Shown here: piece by piece, positions 21,820 to 27,970 of the stretch
Numbering within the stretch: the stretch's first letter is position 1
Layout: every line of letters begins with the position of its first letter
Assembly: GCA_030146615.1 (NCBI GenBank)
Contig: JASLBL010000046.1
Coordinates: 1 to 27,970 of the forward strand
Length of the DNA: 27,970 nt
Direction of reading: 5' to 3'
DNA from: Actinomycetes bacterium
Lineage (GTDB): Bacteria > Actinomycetota > CALGFH01
Made by a program: the position numbers and the translations under genes
Notes under the pieces: model-generated
What the model was told of the DNA's origin: nothing
Database searches by the model: none
Seen by the model: the letters and a program-made list of their open reading frames with translations, nothing else

Positions 21820-23388
21820 GTGCAACGGGGGCCGCAAGACTGGGACGTAGGCCCGAGCGTCGTCGATTCACTGCTTCGCCACAAGTGGCTTGTGGCGCTT
21901 GCGGTGCTGATCGGCGTGGTCGCCGCCTACGGGTGGTCGGCCAGGCAGCCGGAGCGCTATGAGGCGACCCTGCAGCTGTTCCCCAGCGCGGGCTTGCGCC
22001 AGGGGACCGAGAGCGGCGACGAGGACCCCGACCGGGTGCTCCGCAACCAGGTGGAGCTGCTCAACTCCGCCGCCGTGCTGGACCAGGCGGTCGCCCTGAG
22101 CGACCGCCCGGTCACCCGGGGCCAGCTGATGGACAGCGTGAGCGTCGAGGCCGCCGGGGACGCCGACCTCATCACCATCCGGGTGCTGGACGCCACCCCC
22201 GAGGGGGCCGCCTACCTGGCCGAGCTCATCCCACGGGCCTACGAGAGCGCACTCAGCCAGCGGGCCAGGCAGGCCGTCCAGGAGATCCAGAAGACGCAGA
22301 ACCAGCTTGAGGACGAGCTCGAGCGGATCGACGGACTGCTCCAGGAGCGGCCCGGCGACCAGAGCCTCGAGGCCGACCGGCAGGCGGTGGAGGAGGAGCA
22401 GCGGCAGGCCGCTGTGGAGAAGCGGCGGGCCCAGCAGCTCGGCGCCGGCGTCTTCACCGCGGGCCCGCTGTCCAAGGCGGTCGTCGGGGACGAACCCGCG
22501 CAGCCGCAGCCGCGACGGGCGGCGGCGGTTGGGGGGCTGCTCGGCCTGGCGATCAGCGTCGCGCTGGTGTCGTGGCGGACCGGGCAGCAGTTGCGTGGCG
22601 GGGCCGCCGGGGCCAAGCAGGCCGAGATCCCCGAGGAGGTCAGCCGCGACCTGGCCATCCTGGCCGAGGCCGACGCCGCGCCCGCCCCGGCCAACGGGCA
22701 GCCGTCCGGGGACCTGCGGCTGCTGGACACGGTGTCCCAGGAGCTGGCCCGGCCGGAGCCGCCCTGGCGGCGCACCCGGCAGCCGCGTGAGCGTAAGGGG
22801 ACGCCGGCCAAGGCCAAGGCGACCGAGGTCCGGGGGCCGGCCGGCGGGATCAACGACTTCAACCAGCTGACCGCGTCGATCCAGCGGATCTTCCGGTCCC
22901 TGGAGGGCCACCGCTACCGGCTGTACGAGCAGAACGTGCCCCAGATGGCGGCCGACGACATCGCCAACTGGTTCCCGGTCGACCTGGCCGTGATCCTGCT
23001 CGAGAACGACCAGGGCATGCTCCAGGTGGCCGGCGGGGTCGGGCTGAGCTCGTTCGAGGAGCACATGACCATCGAGGACAACCGGGAGCTGCTGCTCCAG
23101 GTGGTCGAGATGGGCTCCAAGATGGTCGACGAGGAGGAGCGGAGCCGCCTGGCCGCCGCCAACGTGCCCGGCAGCCAGGCCGAGACCCTGATCGTGGTCC
23201 CGCTCATCTACGACCAGGTGGCCTTCGGCATGCTGCTGATGGGCCAGCGGGGCGGCGGGGCCAAGCAGCCGGCCCTGGTCGAGGGGGACGTGGACAGGGT
23301 CCGCGCCTGGGCCAGGGACATCTCCCCGTACCTGCGGGCCTGGCTGCTGCTTCGCTACCTCAAGCTGCGGCTGCGCATGGTGCAGTAG
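21820..23388 (+). CDS. Wzz-type polysaccharide co-polymerase fused to a C-terminal GAF-like domain
   Basis: Membrane protein of 522 residues. TM1 lies at about 23-39 (HKWLVALAVLIGVVAAYGW), then a Wzz-like extracytoplasmic domain with a charged coiled coil (about 144-207), a proline-rich segment (EPAQPQPRR, 225-233) and TM2 (234-251), which is the classic chain-length determinant layout. The cytoplasmic side continues through a linker (252-342) into a GAF-like domain (about 345-515): LAVILLENDQGMLQVAGGVGLS, a middle helix pair, and ETLIVVPLIYDQVAFGMLLMG. No Walker motif or tyrosine cluster of bacterial tyrosine kinases is present. It presumably controls polymer length in response to a bound ligand. 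The start is GTG 21820, with a G-run about 9 bases upstream. It overlaps the convergent glycosyltransferase by 34 bases. Confidence 0.86.
   Translation: MQRGPQDWDVGPSVVDSLLRHKWLVALAVLIGVVAAYGWSARQPERYEATLQLFPSAGLRQGTESGDEDPDRVLRNQVELLNSAAVLDQAVALSDRPVTRGQLMDSVSVEAAGDADLITIRVLDATPEGAAYLAELIPRAYESALSQRARQAVQEIQKTQNQLEDELERIDGLLQERPGDQSLEADRQAVEEEQRQAAVEKRRAQQLGAGVFTAGPLSKAVVGDEPAQPQPRRAAAVGGLLGLAISVALVSWRTGQQLRGGAAGAKQAEIPEEVSRDLAILAEADAAPAPANGQPSGDLRLLDTVSQELARPEPPWRRTRQPRERKGTPAKAKATEVRGPAGGINDFNQLTASIQRIFRSLEGHRYRLYEQNVPQMAADDIANWFPVDLAVILLENDQGMLQVAGGVGLSSFEEHMTIEDNRELLLQVVEMGSKMVDEEERSRLAAANVPGSQAETLIVVPLIYDQVAFGMLLMGQRGGGAKQPALVEGDVDRVRAWARDISPYLRAWLLLRYLKLRLRMVQ
21877..21897. repeat. Perfect 9-bp inverted repeat in the Wzz-GAF 5' coding region
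   Basis: CGCCACAAG (21877-21885), loop TGG, CTTGTGGCG (21889-21897). In mRNA it would form a strong hairpin over codons 20-26, which encode the start of the first transmembrane helix. Likely role: slowing ribosomes near the membrane-insertion signal, or chance from codon choice. Confidence 0.45.
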
Positions 23389-24527
23389 CGGTAGGCGGCC
23401 TCGAGGGCCCGGAGGTTGTGCCGCTCGGCGAACCGCTCCTCGTACAGCCGCCGCGCCGCCGTCCCGGCCTGGTCGACTGAAGCGTCGTCGGCCAGGGCGG
23501 CCAGCCGCTCGGCCAGGGCGTCCGGGTCCCGCGAGGGGGCCAGCCAGCCGTCGCCGAGCTCGCCGACCAGCTCGGCGTTCCCGCCCAGGCGGGAGGCGAG
23601 CACCGGCAGCCCGGCCGCGAACGCCTCCAGCACGCTCATCGGCTGGCCCTCGTACAGCCAGGTCGGGAAGACCAGGGCCCGGGAGCGCAGCATCCAGCCC
23701 TGCACCGCCGGCGGGTCGAGCTGGCCGAGGAAGCGCACTCCCGGCGGCGGCCGCCGCTCCAGCTCGGCCCGCATCGGCCCGTCGCCCGCGACCACCAGCT
23801 CGAGCCCGGCCGGGCCGAGCCGCCGCCAGGCCTCCAGCAGCACCCCGACGCCCTTCTCGGGGGTCAGCCGCCCCGCGAACAGCACCGTCCGCGAGCCCGA
23901 CGGCGGGCCGGCCCGCGGGCCCGGGTCGCCGACCGAGTTCGGCTTCACCCAGACCCGGTCGGCGGGCAGCCCACCGGCCACGAAGCGGTCCCTGGCGAAG
24001 TCGTTCAGGGCCAGGAACAGGCGCACGTGACGGTCCCAGGTGCCGGCGGCGCGGTTGAGGCTGAGGGTGGCCGCCACCGCCGCCGAGCTGACGGCCGAGC
24101 TCCGGTAGCAGCGGTGCCGCACGCCGTGCCAGGGATGGCTGCCCACGCAGTCCTCACAGGGCCGGCCGTCGCGGAACAGCGACGCGTTGGCGCACAGCAG
24201 CCGGTAGTTGTGCAGCGTCACCACCACCGGCACCCCGGCGTCGTCGAGGGCCGCCACCACCGACGGGGTCAGCGCGAACCAGGTGTTGTGGACGTGGGCC
24301 ACGTCCGGCCGGGCCTGCCTGGCCGCTTCGCGCAGCCGGCGCGCCGCCGCCGGGTTCCAGGGCGAGGCCAGCATCGCGGCGGCCGTCGGGCCGGCTCCTA
24401 CAGGGTTCTCGGCCAGGTAGGGGACGACCTCGTGGCCGGCCTCGGCAAGCAGCGCCGCCTCGGCCCGGACCACGGCGTCCTCCCCGCCCTCGTACCGGTA
24501 GCGGGTGTGCACCTGGAGAATCCGCAT
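23355..24527 (-). CDS. Glycosyltransferase family 4 (GT-B fold)
   Basis: Retaining glycosyltransferase of 390 residues using an activated sugar donor at the cytoplasmic face. The N-terminal lobe starts MRILQVHTRYRYEGGEDAVV. The donor-binding lobe has FAGRLTPEKGVGVLLEAW (217-234; R220, K225) and EGQPMSVLEAFAAGLPVLAS (E293 and E301, the EX7E motif). C112, C124, C127 and C140 form a cysteine cluster that recurs in this GT4 subgroup (LLCANAS and CEDC). The ATG at 24527 follows GGGGCCAGGG. It is 14 bases downstream of the deacetylase and so in the same minus-strand operon, and its end overlaps the convergent Wzz-GAF gene. The sugar is unknown. Confidence 0.93.
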   Translation of the reverse strand: MRILQVHTRYRYEGGEDAVVRAEAALLAEAGHEVVPYLAENPVGAGPTAAAMLASPWNPAAARRLREAARQARPDVAHVHNTWFALTPSVVAALDDAGVPVVVTLHNYRLLCANASLFRDGRPCEDCVGSHPWHGVRHRCYRSSAVSSAAVAATLSLNRAAGTWDRHVRLFLALNDFARDRFVAGGLPADRVWVKPNSVGDPGPRAGPPSGSRTVLFAGRLTPEKGVGVLLEAWRRLGPAGLELVVAGDGPMRAELERRPPPGVRFLGQLDPPAVQGWMLRSRALVFPTWLYEGQPMSVLEAFAAGLPVLASRLGGNAELVGELGDGWLAPSRDPDALAERLAALADDASVDQAGTAARRLYEERFAERHNLRALEAAYRYCTMRSRSLR

Positions 24528-24541
24528 CGGCCCTGGCCCCG

Positions 24542-25429
24542 TCAGGACCGGAACACGGCCCGGAAGCCTTCGCGGGCCGTCCCCATCCAGGCGTAGTGGC
24601 CGTTGAGCTTGGCCGCCACCACCGCCCCGGTGTCGTGCTCGCCGACCTCCAGGCGGCCCCAGCCGAACGCGCTGGAGCGCGGGTCGGCCAGCTCGATTTC
24701 GGTGGTCAGCGAGCAGGTGACCCCGGCCGCCCTGGCCGCCTCGACCAGCTCAGGGCCGGCGAAGCCGCGGCGGACGCTGCCGAAGGGGAACGAGAAGGTC
24801 CGCGGCCCCGGCCCCAGGTGGCGCTCCAGCAGCTCAAGCGAGGTGGCCAGGTCCTCCGAGAACACCTCCGGCTTGCCCTTGAAGTTGCGGTGGGTGTGGG
24901 TGTGGCTGCCGATCTCGACCAGCCCCGACTGCTCCAGCTCGCGGCACTGGGCCCAGCTGAGCGGCTGCCAGGCCACCGGCGGGGCCTGGTCCCGGTGGCG
25001 GCGGCCCCAGTCGTCGAACGGGAACGGCTCGGGGCTGTCCAGGAACGCCGTGGTCACGAACACGGTCGCGGGGACGGCGAGGCGGGCCAGCACCGGGAGG
25101 ACGTTGCGGTGGAGGTTCATGAAGCCGTCGTCGAAGGTGAGCACGACCTGCCGGCCCGCCGCCGGCTCGCCGTCACGGGCCGCGGCCACCGCTTGGCCGA
25201 CGGTGGCGAACCGGTAGCCGGCCTCCAGCAGGTGCTCGACCTGGCTGGCGAAGCGGTCGGGGGGCACGTTCATGGTCGGCCGCTCCAGGCCGCCGGGGAC
25301 GGCGGCCACCCGGTGGTACATCAGGATCCCGAGGTGGCCGTCGGCGCGGCTGCCGAGGGCGGCGTCGAGCCCGAGGGCGATCCGCCCGCCCAGCCACTTG
25401 CCGGTGTCGGCGGCCAGCTGGCGTCTCAT
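24542..25429 (-). CDS. Polysaccharide deacetylase (NodB homology, CE4)
   Basis: Carbohydrate esterase family 4 protein of 295 residues, removing N- or O-acetyl groups from a glycan. The catalytic motifs are TFDDG (98-102; D100-D101), SHTHTH (175-180; H176 and H180) and SFPFGS (213-218). The start around LGILMYHRV is usual for the group. There is no clear signal peptide, so the enzyme is either cytoplasmic, acting on lipid-linked intermediates, or exported differently. ATG 25429 overlaps the stop of the ligase-like gene (ATGA), and GAGGAG lies 5 bases upstream, so the two are translationally coupled. Together with three acetyltransferase-like proteins, it suggests acyl editing of the polymer. 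Confidence 0.93.
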   Translation of the reverse strand: MRRQLAADTGKWLGGRIALGLDAALGSRADGHLGILMYHRVAAVPGGLERPTMNVPPDRFASQVEHLLEAGYRFATVGQAVAAARDGEPAAGRQVVLTFDDGFMNLHRNVLPVLARLAVPATVFVTTAFLDSPEPFPFDDWGRRHRDQAPPVAWQPLSWAQCRELEQSGLVEIGSHTHTHRNFKGKPEVFSEDLATSLELLERHLGPGPRTFSFPFGSVRRGFAGPELVEAARAAGVTCSLTTEIELADPRSSAFGWGRLEVGEHDTGAVVAAKLNGHYAWMGTAREGFRAVFRS

Positions 25430-26850
25430 GTCGGCTCCTCGCGCCAGGCCCGCCCGGCGTCGCCGAGCGACAGGGCGAGCCACAGGAAGGTCACGGTCTC
25501 CAGCCCCTGGAAGCTCTCGAAGGTGTTGCCGGTGACGCTGCGGACCAGCATCACCGTCAGCAGCAGCAGCGGCAGCACGGCCCCGCCGGGGCTCAGGGCG
25601 AGGGTGAGGGTACGCCGGATGCTCACCGCCGCCGAGGCGAGCAGCAGCCCGAGGCCGATCAGGCCGGTGCCGACCAGCACCTCGACCCAGGTGCTGTGGA
25701 TGCCGCCGGTGTCGCGCAGCCCCAGGCGGGCCAGGACCTCGAAGCGGGTCCCGGTCAGCAGGCCCCGGCCGACCAGAGGCGACTTCTGCCACACGGGGAT
25801 GCTGGCCTCCCACCACTCGACCCGGCTGGTCAGCCCCTGCGCCTCCTCGGTGGTCTGGCCCCTGAGCAGGAACGGGGCCGCCTGCTCGACCAGCTGAGGG
25901 CCGAGAAAGGCCAGCCAGATGGCCGTTCCGAGCAGGATGGCGACCAGCAGCATGCGCCGGTTGCGCAGGGCCAGGAGCACGGCCACGCCGATCGCCAGGG
26001 CCCCGTAGCCGGTCCGGTACTGGGAGGCGAGCAGGGTGGCCACGCCGACCGCGGCCAGGGCGTAGGCGACGGCCGGGCGCAGCGGCCGGCCGCCGCCGCC
26101 CGGCCGGGCCCGGGCCAGCGACCAGACGGTCAGGGTCACGCCGAGGGTGCCGACGCCGTTGGAGGCGATCGACGGGTACACCCCCTGGACGTTCCAGGGC
26201 ACGGGCGCGGCCTCGTTGAGTAGCGGCTGCACGGCCAGGCTGGGGAACGCCAGCACCCCGGCCCAGACCGAGCCGACCAGCGCGACCAGGAACCAGTAGA
26301 GGGCCGTGCCGATCCGGGGGATGGCCTCGACACCCAGGCTCTGGCGGGCGGCCAGCAGCACCAGCACGGCGGTGGCCAGCTCGACGCCCCGGTAGGCGGT
26401 CAGCAGCGGCTGGACCGACAGGGGCGCGCCGGCGAACACGACCAGCACGTAGGCGCCGTACAGCCGGAACGGCAGCGGGGTCCGGCCGACCCGGGTCTCG
26501 GCGCGGGCCGGCCAGACCAGCGCGGTCAGGGCCAGCAGCCCGGCCAGCCCGACGCACCCGACCCGGATCTGGCCGGCCGCGTCCAGCGGGTCGGAGGCGA
26601 TGTCATCGGTCGTCCTGACCCGCCAGACCAGGCTGCTGGCCAGCAGCAGCAGCACCGGGACCTCGACGAACAGCACCCCCCGGAGGGCCTTGCGGGAGAC
26701 CACCACCGAGCTGAGCGACGCCCCCAGCCCGAGGGTGGCGGCGCCGAGGGCGACCATGCGCCACAGCCCGCCGGCGGCCACCGCGATCGCCCCGCCGGAG
26801 GTGAGCGAGGCGGTCAGCGCCACCGTCGGGGCCCGCACCCGGCTGGCCAT
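25426..26850 (-). CDS. O-antigen ligase/polymerase-like membrane protein (Wzy_C)
   Basis: Polytopic protein of 474 residues with about 10-12 hydrophobic segments. The Wzy_C domain follows SQYRTGYGALAIG (277-289, with conserved Arg 280). A large extracytoplasmic loop (about 320-385) leads to IHSTWVEVLVGTGLIGLGLLL (384-404), in which H385 and the Glu-x-x-x-x-Gly-Leu-Ile-Gly stretch are the family hallmark. It polymerises or ligates lipid-linked glycan on the outer face of the membrane. The start is ATG 26850, only 2 bases after the preceding gene's stop; the frame is open to 27522, but that part is out-of-frame translation of the acetyltransferase gene. It fits as the partner of the Wzz-type protein. 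Polymerase and ligase cannot be separated by sequence alone. Confidence 0.9.
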   Translation of the reverse strand: MASRVRAPTVALTASLTSGGAIAVAAGGLWRMVALGAATLGLGASLSSVVVSRKALRGVLFVEVPVLLLLASSLVWRVRTTDDIASDPLDAAGQIRVGCVGLAGLLALTALVWPARAETRVGRTPLPFRLYGAYVLVVFAGAPLSVQPLLTAYRGVELATAVLVLLAARQSLGVEAIPRIGTALYWFLVALVGSVWAGVLAFPSLAVQPLLNEAAPVPWNVQGVYPSIASNGVGTLGVTLTVWSLARARPGGGGRPLRPAVAYALAAVGVATLLASQYRTGYGALAIGVAVLLALRNRRMLLVAILLGTAIWLAFLGPQLVEQAAPFLLRGQTTEEAQGLTSRVEWWEASIPVWQKSPLVGRGLLTGTRFEVLARLGLRDTGGIHSTWVEVLVGTGLIGLGLLLASAAVSIRRTLTLALSPGGAVLPLLLLTVMLVRSVTGNTFESFQGLETVTFLWLALSLGDAGRAWREEPT

Positions 26851-26852
26851 GG

Positions 26853-27878
26853 CTAGGTCAGCTCCCAGCGCAGCCGGCCGATGCGCCGCTTGGCCAGGGG
26901 GTAGGCGCGGACGGCCGCCCCCAGCGCCGCCCCGGCGGCCGGGCCCCGGGTCGAGGCGATCGTCTCCAGGCCGGGGTCCTGATCGGTGAAGCGGTACTTG
27001 TAGGGGTCCTGGCCGCGCCCGAAGCGGTACTCGCGGACCCCGTCCTCGAACGCCGACCGGATGGTGTGGGCCAGCAGCACGAACGCCGCCGAGAGGTTGT
27101 CGAAGGCCGGGTCCCGGCCCGACTGGTAGTAGTGCTCGACCCCGCCCAGGCGCAGCCCGTACCAGGCTGCCGCCGGCCGCCCGTCCAGGTGCAGCAGCCA
27201 CAGCCGCAGCCAGCCCCGCTCCAGGGCGAGGGCGGCGAACTCCCGGTGGAAGGCCTGGCGGGGCAGGAACCCCGACTCCTCGCCCCAGCGCAGCCGGTGC
27301 AGGGCGAACAAGGTGTCCATGGCCGTGGGCAGTGCCCCGAGGTCCTGGACGAGCCGCAGGTCGACCTGGTGGCGGCGGGCCAGGTTCCGCTCCCGGCGGC
27401 CGAGCTGCTGACGGAAGTTGGCGCTGCGCCCGGCCAGGTAGGCGGGCCAGCCCCCGTCGGGGGCGGCCAGCACCGGGCTGCCCTCGCGGCGGATGACCCG
27501 GGCCCCGAGCAGGTCGCTCCACAGCGCCCGGGCCGGGAGCTGCTCACCCACGAACAGGTCCCAGCCCAGCTCGGCCAGGGCCTGGCGGGCCAGGGCGGCC
27601 GCGGCCTCGCGGTCGCCGGGGGCGTGGACCGGCCCCAGCTGGTCGCCGGCCCCGTGCCCGATGAAGCGCAGGATCCGCAGGGGGCGGGTGGCCCACAGGT
27701 ACAGCGGCAGGACGATCACCAGCCGGCCGTCGGCGGCGCGGCCGGCGACGACCAGCAGCCGACGGTCCCCGCCGTGGTGGCGCCACCAGCACGACGCCCA
27801 CTCGAAGGTCCCGAACGGGTTGCCGCCGGCGGCCGCCAGGGCCGTCCACTCCCCGGCGAGCTCGTCCAGCCCGACCAC
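26853..27878 (-). CDS. BioF2/CelD-like GNAT acetyltransferase 3 (5' end uncertain)
   Basis: Third member of the Acetyltransf_6 (CelD/BcsL-like) family in the window. The shared core is SANFRQQLGRRERNLARRHQ (152-171), HRLRWGEESGFL (194-205) and YYQSGRDPAFDNLSAAFVLL (250-269). It is 341 residues long from GTG 27878, but the frame stays open to the window edge without another usual start codon, and the upstream codons (RPGRVEV) look family-like, so the real start may lie beyond 27970. It precedes the ligase-like gene by 2 bases and heads the minus-strand polysaccharide operon visible here. It is clearly diverged from the copies at 19244 and 20536, so these are not recent duplicates. Confidence 0.83.
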   Translation of the reverse strand: MVGLDELAGEWTALAAAGGNPFGTFEWASCWWRHHGGDRRLLVVAGRAADGRLVIVLPLYLWATRPLRILRFIGHGAGDQLGPVHAPGDREAAAALARQALAELGWDLFVGEQLPARALWSDLLGARVIRREGSPVLAAPDGGWPAYLAGRSANFRQQLGRRERNLARRHQVDLRLVQDLGALPTAMDTLFALHRLRWGEESGFLPRQAFHREFAALALERGWLRLWLLHLDGRPAAAWYGLRLGGVEHYYQSGRDPAFDNLSAAFVLLAHTIRSAFEDGVREYRFGRGQDPYKYRFTDQDPGLETIASTRGPAAGAALGAAVRAYPLAKRRIGRLRWELT

Positions 27879-27970
27879 CTCGACCCGGCCCGGCCGGACC
27901 GCGGGCGGGGCCGCCCGGCCGTTCGCGGGGGCGGGGCCGGGCCGGGCGGCGACGCCCCGGCGGACGGCGG

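Overview
The window is very GC-rich, tightly packed bacterial DNA with strong G/C preference at third codon positions, short intergenic gaps and many ATGA/GTGA start-stop overlaps. That style, together with a CGNR zinc-finger regulator, a DinB/maleylpyruvate-isomerase-like protein, a salicylyl-CoA-hydroxylase-type flavoprotein and BioF2/CelD-type acetyltransferases, points to an (probably uncultured, soil-type) actinobacterium. No 16S or other phylogenetic marker is present, so this is an inference.

Layout. 1-3.9 kb: an MFS exporter, convergent with a three-gene minus-strand stress/redox operon (universal stress protein, aldo/keto reductase, quinone-oxidoreductase-like dehydrogenase). 3973-4049: tRNA-Val(TAC). 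4.05-7.5 kb: a looser, less G/C-biased stretch with a secreted metallophosphoesterase, a 640-base region holding one possible 55-residue membrane peptide, and a CGNR-type regulator facing a 75-residue protein across a striking 11-bp inverted repeat that looks like its operator. 7.5-11.6 kb: an alpha/beta hydrolase with a Cys at the nucleophile position, a methyltransferase, a fatty-acid desaturase, two small cupins and an uncharacterised 144-residue protein that appears to start at CTG. 11.6-15.7 kb: a large FtsX-like permease and two ABC ATPases; the second ATPase can only start at CTG and has a degenerate signature motif. 15.7-19.2 kb: a fumarylacetoacetase-family hydrolase, a DinB-like protein, a thioredoxin-TPR protein (CnoX-like) and, convergent, a salicylyl-CoA 5-hydroxylase-like flavoprotein. 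19.2-27.97 kb: a surface-polysaccharide locus with three diverged BioF2/CelD-type acetyltransferases, a glycosyltransferase, a polysaccharide deacetylase, an O-antigen-ligase/polymerase-like membrane protein and a Wzz-type protein whose cytoplasmic tail is a GAF-like domain rather than a tyrosine kinase.

How they may work together. The right-hand locus is a plausible export/assembly unit: acetyltransferase, polymerase/ligase, deacetylase and glycosyltransferase are translationally coupled or closely spaced on the minus strand, and the Wzz-GAF protein lies in the opposite direction. The permease and two ATPases form a single transporter. The hydrolase, DinB protein and flavoprotein resemble pieces of a gentisate-type aromatic pathway, but the ring-cleaving dioxygenase and CoA ligase are not in the window.

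The most unusual observations are the Wzz-GAF fusion, the CGNR operator module, three genes that best fit CTG initiation, and a GC-rich palindromic repeat found inside two unrelated coding regions.
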